In this document: piece after piece, positions 50,001-60,799 of the stretch
Layout of the letters: each line of letters begins with the position of its first letter
Position numbering within the stretch: the stretch's first letter is position 1
Assembly (NCBI RefSeq): GCF_964355755.1
Contig: NC_092673.1
Location: 8,563,001-8,627,000, forward strand
Reading direction: 5' to 3'
Source of the DNA: Antedon mediterranea
Lineage: Eukaryota; Echinodermata; Crinoidea; Comatulida; Antedonidae
Length of the DNA stretch: 64,000 bases
The notes under the pieces: model-generated
What the model was told of the DNA's origin: nothing
Databases searched by the model: none
The model's input: the letters and a program-made list of their open reading frames with translations, nothing else
Position numbers and translations under genes: made by a program

Positions 50001-53000
50001 AGATCGAATCGGTATGATGGTACTAACCATGCAAGTGATAAATCTCCCATACATGTACCACAGCGTTCTCTTGGACCATCAAATCCGGCAGCTGTTGTCC
50101 AACAACAGATTGAGATGATGATGAAAGGGGGGAAAAGTAAACGACCACGTGTGTATGCACCTCCACCAAAATCTTTGACAAATCAAATTTACAATGCAAT
50201 GAAGCATCCCAGTGAAGATAGGTTGAAAAGTAGTGAAGCTAAAGATACAAAGAAAGAAGAAAAGGAATCAACTAAAAGTGATGATGTTAAACTTGGAAGA
50301 GACAACCATGAGGTTTTAAAACCTGGTGAATCTAAACATGGTGAGAAATACTGCTATAGTATGAATTAGATTTGTTTACTCATGTCAGGCAGTTTCTACC
50401 AAGAGCCTGGCTCAAACTATAATGAAAGTTATAAAATCAACTACAGTATTTCAGTGATCAAGTAAATAAATGAACCTTTTAGCTTGGTTGAATCAATAGC
50501 TTGCACCGTCAAACAGTTTAAATTGACCGATATATAATTCTAGGTGCAAATTGGAATAAGAATTGTTTTGACTATGATGTACTGTAGATTGTACTGTATT
50601 TTTTTAAATATGTATACATATTATTATTAGAAAGAATTGTACAGGCTTTATGAGAAATTTAGTCATAATGCATTCAATCATAAATGTTTGGGTTTTTTTT
50701 TTAGATGAGTCTAATGTTTCTGAAGAGGTTGCTGTTCCAGTTGGATACAATCCAGAAGAAAAATATGGTAAATAATATCAGACACTAAACGAAACCCTCC
50801 TTGATTTTTCCAAGGTCTGGTTGTCTATAGGAAAACTTATTTCTGTACATTATGTTTTATATAATAATTTGAACATTAATGGTTTTGTGAAATGTAAATA
50901 GTACTGGATTTTATACAACTTGCTTTTATCTATGTAAAAATGTCAACTTGATTAGTGTTTACCATGTGTAATTACCTAATTTAGTTAGCCCTTCCCCTGA
51001 TATATTATGTTTACCATGTTTATGATTTTATTTTCAAAAAAAAAAAAAAAACAGGGAATCATTTAATACTCTTCACATCAGAAAAAATGAAAAACACATT
51101 TTTCTCCTGATTTATTTTTCACGTTTTCACAAACCTTACACAATCTTGGAAGGTCAATTACACACGCCCAGTAGCAATTTGAGACATCTCAGAACAGAAG
51201 ATGGGCTTCTCACTGGGTCCCCTGTAAAATGTTGGGAAATTTTCTTAAATATTGCCTTTACATAGGCAAACCTGGTTAATAATGTTGCTGTTATACGACG
51301 TGCCACATACCTCACACTAATCTTTTTACTTGATATGCTTGTGACATGCCGTGAATCTGATGCGAACTGGTGTGAAAGACGCTTCATTGGTGTAGGCCAT
51401 CACCATTGCTGAATATGTATTAAATTTAAATGTGTTTAATATTCATTGTATAGGTGAGGAATATATCCAAGAAGTTAAAGCCTTTCATTGTCATCTTTGT
51501 GGTGTGTTGTTAAGGTGGCAATCTGAAGTTGATGAACATGTTAGAAGTACTCAACACTATCGTTGCTTTAAGGTAACTAGTTTAACTCTCGCCGAATTGC
51601 TTGTATCCTTAGGCAAGATACTTTGCCTCTCTTCACCCAGGTGTATAAATGGGAACCCGGTAATAGATCAAGACATAACTTTGCGCTGATTACTAGCTGC
51701 ATTATGGGGGTATGTTTCCATAGGTGTTTGACCAAAAATAAATGACTGGGGTAATAATGTTCAGTGCTTAGAGGTTTCACAAAATTAGGCGCTATATAAA
51801 TCCAGGATATTATTATTATTATTAATAATTGCCAAATAGGAAAACTGTGCTATTTAATAACATGAAAATGGAAAAAAAATATTTCAGAGACATACCGTAT
51901 CCATTCTATTAACTCTAATAAATGCCTTGGGCATTATTTTTTGGATAATTAATATCAAGAAATAATAATAAAGTCAAATTGTCATTTTATATTCAACTTA
52001 CTACAATAATCTCACATTTTGGATAATTATTTATGTCAACATGAATTTCCTTTCTACTTTTTGTAATAAAACAAAATAATCTGTTTTATAAGATGACAAT
52101 TCTTTTTGAAAAACCAAAAAATTTGTGAAAACTAATCGGACAGCTTTTTAGAAGAATGAAGAAGAATAGGACAGCGAAAATATCAAGGTTAGTTTTCAGT
52201 AATTGGTTTTTCAAAAAGAATTGTCAACTTTATTTGTAAAGACCAGATGACCATTTTTAATTTATTTTATGTTTAGAATTGCGAACATGCAGAAAACACA
52301 GAAAATGAAGAACACAAAGAAGTTACTAAGGTATGATTTTATTTTATCTTATTTTAAATGTATGCATTGTCAGTAGAGTAGTTTTTTAAACCAGTTTATT
52401 ATACACAGTATATATTAATAATCATGTGGATCATTGTATCAAAATAAAATGTGTTTGCTGCCCTCAGGTGTCAGACGAATCCAGTGAGAATAAAGTAAAA
52501 ATTGAGGTAAACATTTTATTTTTGTTTTGTTTTTTAAATGGTATTGTAGAGCGGACACATGTTAAAGGAAATTAAATTAATTATTATTAACAGAAATTCT
52601 TGTTTCCCTGCACTTTGCCGCCTAATTACTAAAAATAAGTGATCTTCTCTACGGCCACTCCCACCACACCAACTTGCTACTTGTTGTTTTTCTGGTTGTG
52701 ATTGGCTTTTACTTTGATTATCATTTTTGTTTTGTTTTTAGTAGTAATAACGATAATAATAATAATGTGATAATAATAGTAATAATAATAGAAAAATGAA
52801 TTTTAAACAGTATCACAATTTTGATTTTAATGTTTTGCAAATGGTAACGTCCTTTTTTTGTGTACAGGTTAATAGTTTTTTGCTATAAGCTTTTTCGACT
52901 TACTGATGTTCTGCATGAGATTTTAATGTTTTTAACTGTTTTTTATTATTGTACAAATGGTATATGTAATTTACTCTCAATTCAATGTTATATATTACAA

Positions 53001-53311
53001 TGAGTAGAACGAATAAAACCAGAAACCAGAAATAAAATAAATATAATCTATTTAGATATTATATAAAACAAATAATGAATGTTTTATATTCGTGTAATAG
53101 TACAAATAACAAACAAAAATAATTTTATTTAACAAAAAAGAGAGTACCCCGTAAAAATTAAAAGTAACGCACTCAATGGTTTATTATGATTTTATACCTG
53201 GCCAAAATCTGTTCACCATTGCTCTTTTCTATTCTTTTCAACTGTGTTTTTATTTGACTATTGCAGATATGTGACGAGCATAAAGAAACAGTTAACCAAG
53301 AACTTGCCTGA
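47034..53311 (+). CDS. Gln/Tyr-rich RGG-box C2H2 zinc-finger protein, 7 exons
   Basis: 472 aa from exons 47034-47079, 49288-50340, 50705-50767, 51454-51572, 52277-52330, 52468-52506 and 53267-53311. All phases agree (1,1,1,0,0,0) and the lengths sum to 1419 nt. Features: Ser-rich start (MAESDSGQSSSSSYA); DWWRYYCQYAQQAQAAQAQQ and a Thr/Tyr/Gln low-complexity region (16-110); a short helix LENLQKLVAQSVAEAVL (about 165-185); an RGG box (WRGRGGRGGRG, about 215-225) with an Arg/Asp/Tyr-rich stretch; KRPRVYAPPPK; a single C2H2 finger FHCHLCGVLLRWQ...HVRSTQHY (about 400-425); an acidic Glu/Lys tail. This composition points to a nuclear RNA-binding protein. I do not recognise the orthologue. A possible polyadenylation signal AATAAA lies at 53825. 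Confidence 0.85.
47469..49287. other. Intron 1 of the RGG/C2H2 gene
   Basis: No coding signal. Holds the GACACACCCCT dispersed repeat (about 48060-48300) and GGCCGATTCGGCC-like words near 47265 and 49040-49095. Confidence 0.4.
48180..48300 (+). repeat. Dispersed repeat, copy 1
   Basis: GGTAAAGTGACTGACATTGT, GAGGTGACGTACCCTGTGGG and TTTGACACACCCCTCCCGGG match, in opposite orientation, the segment 58980-59110 upstream of DPM2. Class unknown. Confidence 0.6.
49288..50340 (+). CDS. RGG/C2H2 gene exon 2 (main exon)
   Basis: Acceptor TTATTCTAG, donor G|GTGAGA, phases 1 and 1, 1053 nt. Codes the Gln/Thr/Tyr-rich region, RGG box and PPPK segment. The open frame runs a few codons past the donor to a TAG, which could reflect intron retention but is more simply read-through into the intron. 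Confidence 0.88.
51454..51572 (+). CDS. RGG/C2H2 gene exon 4 (zinc finger)
   Basis: Acceptor TTGTATAG, donor AAG|GTAACT, phases 1 and 0. Encodes the C-x2-C-x12-H-x5-H finger (CHLC...EHVRSTQH), matching the U1/matrin-like spacing of RNA- or DNA-binding C2H2 fingers. A SINE begins about 12 bp after the donor. Confidence 0.85.
51577..51835 (+). mobile_element. SINE with L2-like 3' end and (ATT)n tail
   Basis: CCTTAGGCAAGATACTTTGC, CACCCAGGTGTATAAATGGG, then GGCGCTATATAAATCCAGGA followed by ATT repeats. These words are typical of a SINE type common in marine animals whose tail mimics an L2/CR1 LINE. It is inserted at the very start of intron 4 of the RGG/C2H2 gene. Confidence 0.65.
52095..52225. 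mobile_element. Small hairpin MITE
   Basis: GACAATTCTTTTTGAAAAACC at 52095 is inverted as GGTTTTTCAAAAAGAATTGTC ending at 52225, about 130 bp in all with a partly paired interior. Lies in intron 4 of the RGG/C2H2 gene. Confidence 0.7.
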
Positions 53312-56300
53312 AATATATATTTATTATACCTTTATGGAGAAATTTGAAACTGATCATGGATTACTGCATGTTCTGAAAACATTCCAATATAATATATTTA
53401 TTTTTCAAAACTTCTACTGTCGCTAATAATGATATGTAAACTGAACAATTAATTGTAAATTGGGTCTATAGCCTTACTCGCACTGGACTTATTTTAGTGA
53501 AAATAGAATAAGACATCACAAACCACTGTCCACGCAAGAACTTCCTGGCTGTGAGTTTTACAGACTTCCAAAACTATGTTTACGGTCATTTGAAGGTAAT
53601 ACAAAGAAGTTTAACATAGTGATTGCATTTACACTCTTTATATTTCCTTCAACAATTAGCTCTAAGATACTATTTGTTGTAGAGACATGACCTGGAGTTG
53701 TGGATGGACAATCTCTGAAATTGCTGGGGTTTTTTTTAACCAAAAAAGAATCATGGGCTTACAGTAGTATAACCTCTGAAATAATCAGTTTTGTACCCTA
53801 CCACTGCCAGAAGTTTGGCCTTCCAATAAAGATGCTTTAGGTTGTTTGGGTTTTTTTTCATAAACCCTACAACGAAAACATTATGTGCTTGCTAGAGAAC
53901 TTCTTAACTGAAAGCAAAGAGCATACCATCTGTATCTTTAGCTCTGTCTACACGATGATCGTTATATTACTGCCACAGTGTGACAGTATAAAGCTTTAAG
54001 TTTAATACATTGATTGCCACATTGTACTACAATGGTTTATGTAGATATCCATGACCGGTAGTGACCTATCTGCAACATGCTAACTAGGGAAGATAAACAT
54101 GGTAAAGTATAAGCATTATTTGAAATACAGTACCAGTATTGTGCATCGAAAAAGTATTTCATGAAACACTCATACATTTTATTTTTTGTATTGTATTGTA
54201 CTGTGGCGTAGCTTTGCGCCAGGAAGTTGAGTAATTGGTCAGATGCTCGCCCTACTCTCACGTAACTTTTTACTTAATTTTAAAATTAAATTAAGTAAGA
54301 GAACTCGTAGATTTTTGTTTTCAAAAATGTATTGTGCCATCAATTGTATTATTAAAAATCTGACAAATAGAAAAATGTGTAACATAAACAGTTTAGCTAG
54401 TACTATTCTTTGTGTATCCCTTTAATTATTGTATGTTTGTCAGTTTGTAGTCTTGTGTTCATTGTTAGCTGAAGGAGTTGGAGAAATTACTATCAAAGTA
54501 ATACATTTAGCTATCAAAGAACATAACTTCTTTTGTATGCATGTGTGTTTTAAGTAAATACAGTAGTTTAAAGTTTTACTTTGTAAAATGAAAATGTGCT
54601 GTTCATTGCATTAGCAATCTATAATTGTGACTTGTCTATCGATCATCAAATTTGCAATAAGCATGTAAATAATTAATACAGTAAGTAACAAACTTTAAAA
54701 GTAGCTTTTTTGTGTGGAAAATTTATCATTTAAGTCAGTGGTAGCCAGTTTGACGGGGCCGTAGCCAGCATGAATTTCCAACTTTTACCACCTACCCCAA
54801 TTCCCCAGCACTGATCGTTGTATTTTAAATTAATAATATATTTAAAGCATCTTTGCCTCATCTGTTTTTAACTTCTCGCTACAGACTTGTGTTTTTAGGG
54901 GAATAAATCATGGTTGCCTGTTTTTCACTTTAAAAATCCAATGTTTTCAGAGAAAAATATGTGCCAAAATTTTATCATTTTCCACTACAAAATGTGAAGT
55001 GACAATTTTTATTTCAATCACATGTCTGCTGAATCGGGTGGTCCTGAACACAACTCACACAACACAAACTCATTTCTGTTATTGGTTGCATATTTATTTT
55101 TTGTTCCACAGTGCAAAATTAGACATTATTCAAACTATTATTTTTCTGAAGCAGAAAGAAAAGATGGAAATATGAATGGTATATGAACAGACACTTTCAA
55201 TTCACCTAGTGGAAAACAGGCTTAATGCTTTATTATGTTGGAAATTGAATCCAATTGATAAACATAGTTGGGTCCACCTTAATGGGGATTCTTCTGTTTG
55301 TGTATTTTTTTGTAACTAAATTATGAATTTAGGCATATTCATTTTTTTCCAGATTCTTTTTGAAATTTATTGTACAGTACATTTGTGATATATCAAGATT
55401 AAAATTTTAAAAGACAATACTTGTCAATGTATAGTCTCATTCTAATCAATTAGTATTTGACACCACATATTTGAAAACAACAATGCTTTTCTATAGCTAG
55501 TTTCCATTCACCATTGTTCATGAGAATCAATGCTCTTCTATAGCACATTTCAACCCCTCCCACTGTGAACATTGCTATTGTTTTAGCTGTCACACCAGTC
55601 CCACCCAATTTTCTGCCAATTTCCTGGACTTTCTGCAATCTCATCCCTGAAGACAATCAAAGACATTAAGTTGTTCGAAATGTCGAGAAACTTTATAGTT
55701 TCAGAACTACATGGTGTACCGGAAACTTTATATCATCAACATTTTGACTTTGGCATGCAAACCTTCAAACAACATAGAGTACAAGCTTATTTGTATTTAA
55801 AGACAACTCTCTCCCTCCCTAAATATGCATAATTTTGTTATATATTACAAATAAATGGACATTAAAGAGTTACTATTAAAAACTCCTTTAGCAAGATACA
55901 CATTTTCTTTGCCGTTGGTTAAGTTTCGAAATTTCATATTAATTTCATGTCCGCATTGTCATAAAGTCAGCAAGTTCCTTGTACAGTATAAGAAAATTAA
56001 TTATTTTGGTATTGGATTTGTTTTTCCACATCATCAAGTATTATGATAAGACCTCACACATTTACATATACAAAGCTGTCCTGCTATCAAAAGTTCTATT
56101 TCATGGTAAAAGTTCTACTAATTGTGGTCTAAGACAGAGTTTTGACTTAATATTGGTAAAAAGATATATTTTGCCACACAGGGTTCCGTAGTCCTTTTTT
56201 GATGAAATGAATGTAATTCCACAATGATTCTAAACGGTTTATAACACTCTTTGCCAGTGACATACAACAGATATGCAGCATGTTTTCCATAATAAAGATA

Positions 56301-56321
56301 TAGGAGGGTAATAATATAAAT
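53312..56321. other. 3' UTR and intergenic region, no gene seen
   Basis: 3' UTR of the RGG/C2H2 gene up to perhaps 53850 (AATAAA at 53825), then about 2.5 kb of AT-rich DNA with only short unsupported ORFs. Confidence 0.5.
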
Positions 56322-58875
56322 CTATTCTTTCTTTTTCTTCTTTCTAAGTAAAATATATGTAGCAAATAAACCTGAAATAAAAAGGAGAAAAATATTATAA
56401 AGACAGTATTTTGATTTTCAATAGTTATTTGATTAATTTTTTTTTGCATCATCTATAACATCTCATACAAGGACATTTTTCCACCAAGCTTGTCAGGTGT
56501 GGAACATCCAAATAGACCTTGCCTCATTCCCCAATTAATTGTACCATTTCATCACTATACTATATACAATGTGCAAGCCCACTTGGTAAGCAATTGATCT
56601 TGGCATGCATATGTATTGTGCATGCAATTGATCTTTGCATGCATATGTATTGTGCATGCAATTGATCTTTGCATGCATATGTATTGTGCATGCAATTGAT
56701 CTTTGCATGCATATGTATTGTGCATGCAATGGATCTTTGCATGCATATGTATTGTGCATGCAATTGATCTTTGCATGCATATGTATTGTGCATGCAATTG
56801 ATCTTTGCATGCATATGTATTGCGCATGCAATTGATCTTTGCATGCATATGTATTGTGCAAATGATTATAGTGTTGACCTCATCATCTGTTAAAAATAAG
56901 GTTTACCTGTTCCAGCGAAAACTCCCTATTAACAATGACAAATACTTACTTAAAAGTAGGAGGACAATGACCCCTGCTATGACTGGAATGATTATAGCAT
57001 ATTCTCTTGGTAGAAAAAATGTTTGTATAATGTGACTTGATTCAACAAATGGCTAATAAAGGTAAAAAAGAAATATGATTAATATCAAACAACTCAAATT
57101 ATTGTGTGTATCAATTACTTTGTTTCATTCATTTAAACACTGGCATTAATTACATATGGGATCTTAAGTTCAGCAATTAGTCTGGTAAAAATATGAAAAT
57201 ATAGGGCCTAACCCCCAAAAAAATTGTAAGAAAATGTTTTTTGGTGTATTACAATAAAATATGGTCTCAAAAAACATATATCAAAAGTTTACCAAAATTT
57301 AGCGTTAAAAAAGATGGCCGTCAATTTTTAAAAATCTGTAACCGCTTGTAGTAGACAGCTGTATTTGGTGTCAAATTATTCAAAATATATATGTTTATAT
57401 TTACACTTTTTGAACATTTTGTTAAAACATGACTGGAAATTCCAGTTTGTGACCTTTGACATATATGGCATGACGTTTATATATCTACATAACTGCAAAT
57501 CACAGAGTCCTGATATTGGTGTCAAAATGTTCAGAACATATTTATATTTACCCTTTTTAAACATTTTGTTGAAACATGACCGGAAATTCCATTTTGTGAC
57601 CTCTGACCCATATATGGCATAAAAAAATGTTCATACTACGTAACTAAAAATCATACAGCCTTGATATTGGTGTCAAAATGATTACCATTTTTAGGATATT
57701 TCCAATCCCGGATCTGCCACTGTAAAGTACATACTGTAACAGAGTACAGAAACTTCAACAAATAATCAGTTCAATTTCAAGCGAATTAATGATCTCTTCA
57801 AACTAATTTCTGTAGTTTCCTGGGTATAGTCCCACTTCAGGTATAATCCAAATCCCAATTTCACGTTCGCGAAGCATTTAAATGCTTTTGATTAAATTTT
57901 TAACACTGGAAAATAGCTTTAGAGGCTATTGGATAGATTATTAGGGAAATTGTTAAACACACAACACTTCGCCGAAGAACTTCTGTATGGTTGTACAGGA
58001 TGTACTGTAAATTTGCCTAAATATATAATTTAGGGTATGAGTAGTTTTGGCATGTAATACAGCAATCAATGATGACTTTGAGTTGTTGTCTTTATGTACA
58101 TTTATTTTAAAATCCTGTCTTGTTATCTTATTATAATTTGAGTAAGAGAGAAGATGGTAAACATACAGAGAATTAAAAACAGAGATATGTTGTACCAAAA
58201 ATCCTAACAATTAGTACTTGAATTGTTGATGAGCTGCTACTAATATTTGTGTAAAACAGGTGCGATATCTATACCTGATAATGTTTATATCATTTTAAGT
58301 AAATTTTCTTTTGGATGATCCAAAGTCGAATAAAATTCGTAAACTTCGAATAAAATTCGTAAACTTACGTTTTAAAAAACGTATGTTTACGAATTTTATT
58401 CAACTTTGGATCATCCAAAAGAAAATTTACTTAAAATACTATACAGTGATCCAGATGAACCTTTTTACTAATGTTTATATCCCGTATAAATATGTTTTAA
58501 ATAAAAAAATAAATATATGACATATATTAATGATATGACCATGCAATGTAAAATCTTGTGTAAATTGTTATACAACACAATGTCAATGACATAAATGAAA
58601 CTCTGGGCTACACTGAATTTTTTCTTGATTTTTAAAAAGGCTGAATTTATAATATATGAAAATAACAAAATCCCTGTAGTTTTCAATAATAAATTGCTAT
58701 CCATGGCCTTTTTATTCAAGGTTGGTATATTTATTCAATCAAAGAAATCATACAGGAAGCCATTTTAAATATCTAGAGAACCTACCAATAACAATATCCA
58801 GATAGAATAGTAAAGAAATATAACAAGTCCACCTGCAGACATACACATCCCCAACATTTGATCCATTCCTGTGGC
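56322..58875 (-). CDS. DPM2: DPM2, dolichol-phosphate mannosyltransferase subunit 2
   Basis: Three coding exons: 58875-58786 (ATGMDQMLG...LVIFLYYSIWILLL), 57052-56950 (PFVESSHIIQTFFLPREYAI followed by IIPVIAGVIVLLLL) and 56371-56322 (LFATYILLRKKKKKE, TAG at 56324-56322). Phases 0, 1. This gives about 80 aa against 84 in human, with the same two membrane hairpins, the HxIxxFFLPRxYA segment and a lysine tail. DPM2 is the small ER-membrane subunit that stabilises DPM1/DPM3, which makes dolichol-phosphate-mannose for N-glycans and GPI anchors. By analogy with MATGTDQ in human, an upstream exon may supply the first Met; otherwise translation starts at the Met of MDQM. That first exon was not found. 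Confidence 0.88.
56595..56862. repeat. 34-bp tandem array, about 8 copies, in a DPM2 intron
   Basis: The unit contains TTGATCTTTGCATGCATATG then TATTGTGCATGCAA, with two TGCATGCA-type palindromes in each unit. The copies are nearly identical. Since 34 is not a multiple of 3, all frames on both strands stay open and give artefact peptides. The array lies about 90 bp below exon 57052-56950. Confidence 0.95.
57300..57700 (+). repeat. Degenerate tandem repeat of about 136 bp in a DPM2 intron
   Basis: GTGTCAAATTATTCAAAATA... and GTGTCAAAATGTTCAGAACA... each carry AACATTTTGTT(A/G)AAACATGAC and GGAAATTCCA(G/T)TTTGTGACC. A third partial unit follows near 57670. An AAAGATGGCCGTCAATTTTT word before it resembles the ATGGCGGCC motifs of the 19-24 kb TIR element. 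Confidence 0.6.
58292..58437. mobile_element. Long hairpin MITE with a 20-bp internal duplication
   Basis: ATTTTAAGTAAATTTTCTTTTGGATGATCC and AAAGTCGAATAAAATTCGTAAAC pair with the right half ending ...AAAAGAAAATTTACTTAAAAT. In the left arm the phrase CGAATAAAATTCGTAAACTT is present twice in tandem. Lies in a DPM2 intron. Confidence 0.8.
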
Positions 58876-58979
58876 CTGCAATATAAAAAACACATTTTAA
58901 TTAATTTCGACACAATATAACTTTTGACAAAGGTAGTAGTTACCACAGCCAAGGTTATGCACTTGTCAATTGTATGACC

Positions 58980-59110
58980 CACTATACGACCCCCGGGAGA
59001 GGTGGGTATGTCATTTACAAATAATTATTGATGCAGGGGTGTGTCAAAACCTAGATGGTACGTCACATCAATGAACAATGGTGGTGTCAATGTCAATGTC
59101 CGTCACTTTA
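58980..59110 (-). repeat. Dispersed repeat, copy 2
   Basis: Inverse-oriented match to 48180-48300 (AGTAAAGTGACGGACATTGA, TGATGTGACGTACCATCTAG, TTTTGACACACCCCTGCATC), placed just upstream of the first recognised DPM2 exon. Confidence 0.6.
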
Positions 59111-59379
59111 CTACCCACCACCCATGATAAACAACAGGCGTCACAATGTGTGCGTCATGATCACCTAAATGTAAGTCATATTTTTGACATACGGGTGTGT
59201 CATGGTATTCATAATGTATGATGCACATAGGACTCATTTTCACCCACTGCTTGTGTGTGTGTGCGAATAGCATCCCCGCCACAGATTTTATAATATCCGA
59301 ACTATGACTTAAAATCTCGCCAGAATTCAATGTTAACAAGTGGTCAACGTCACAATCCACAAAATACTATTTATTAATA

Positions 59380-59875
59380 TTTACCACTTACAGGTCAAAG
59401 TTTTCATCCAAATCTTGCTACTTCGGCTACAATGATCTACGATGAATCATCTCCGAGTAGTTTAGTTTTAAAGAGACAGGGTCAAGGTTACAATACTCAA
59501 GCAAATATTTGTTTTTTATATTTCAATGTTTACATGTTGCAGTGTTCAGGAAGTATGATTATGTAAGTATGAGTCCTGAAATCCCCTGAAAAGGCCATGT
59601 TGATCATAGACCAACTTAATCCAAGTGGTAGATTGAGGCTCCTCAGGGTGAAAACAAATCGATTTGCTAAATCCTTTATTCCCTCCGGTATCATCCAGTA
59701 CAACAGGAAGTCAAGAAGATAATTTTATCTTGTAATTTTTTAGATGTTTTTATATGAATGGTTTTATGCTATATTTGTTTTTATTGTGTTTTCTTTGTTA
59801 TTATGACGAGCTATGAATTTCCTTTTTGAGGATCAATAAAAGTTATCTTATCTTATCTTATCTTATGTTATTTTT
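59380..59875 (+). repeat. LINE 3' end with (TTATC)n tail
   Basis: Near 59630 the + strand reads LRLLRVKTNRFAKSFIPSGI then IQYNRKSRR and a stop, the usual ...RTNRFKKSFIP... end of a non-LTR RT. A 3' UTR ends GAGGATCAATAAAAGTTATC plus TTATC repeats. Everything 5' of this is missing. Confidence 0.65.
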
Positions 59876-60471
59876 GTTTTTACGCTCGGCTGGTTACGAC
59901 TGTGTCATCTATGCAAGATGGCTTCCATAGCCAAAATCGTCTATTTGAATCGCGACAGCAATGATCGGTTATTAAATAACAATAGACATATAACTTGTTA
60001 ATAAATGCAAAATGATCAAACACTCATTGTCTTACAACGCTGCTTCTTTTAAACTAATCTATACGAAGGCCTATACATTTATTATATTATCCTAAAAATG
60101 AGCTGGTATCCACTCCAAAAATATTCGTAATTGTGGCTCTGGTAACTAATTTTAAATCATATTAAATTAACATTTTCTAAACTAAATCATGGATAATCTT
60201 TTTAGAACTTTCAAACAAGAAACTATTTTTTTAATGATTTTCAAATAGCACATTACTCCATTAAAACCTGTAAAATAAAAATTAAAACACAAATTATGTA
60301 TATTATAGTATAAACATTATAATGTATACGACATTTAGCGCGACCACAGTAACAACGCGATCGATATCAATCGCAACCGATATGATTAAAACAGCGTACT
60401 AACTACTAAGCCTAGCGGCGGCTCTTCATGCCGAAATAAAACTGTGGAAATAAAACCGTTGGTGACTTTAC

Positions 60472-60596
60472 GATGGGGCGACTTTGCGATGGGGCGACTT
60501 TGCGATGGGGCGACTTTGCGTTGGGGCGACTTTGCGTTGGGGCGACTTTGCGTTGGGGCGACTTTGCGTTGGGGCGACTTTGCGTTGGGGCGATGT
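60472..60596. repeat. 16-bp tandem array
   Basis: About 7-8 copies of ACTTTGCG(A/T)TGGGGCG. It is followed by CCAAATGAGGTACC direct and inverted words (60600-60675). The array explains repetitive ORFs on both strands. Confidence 0.9.
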
Positions 60597-60799
60597 CACG
60601 CCAAATGAGGTACCACTGCCAAATGAGGTACCGCACTTAATTTGGCGTCTAAGGCGCCAAATTAGGTACTATTGCAAAATGAAGTTCTATTGTAATTTTG
60701 TAAAATACAGTCTATATAAAACAAACATATTTAAGCCAGTATTAAACTACAATATATATTCTGTGTTGTTACGCCTGTTATTAGATCAAGCTATTACAT

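Noticed and set aside
49771-50118. Met-rich 115-codon ORF on the + strand
   Set aside because: Alternate frame of exon 2 of the RGG/C2H2 gene; the main frame has the splice phases.
56535-56861. ORFs of about 100 codons on both strands, rich in CMHNTY-type repeats
   Set aside because: Artefact of the 34-bp array, open in every frame.
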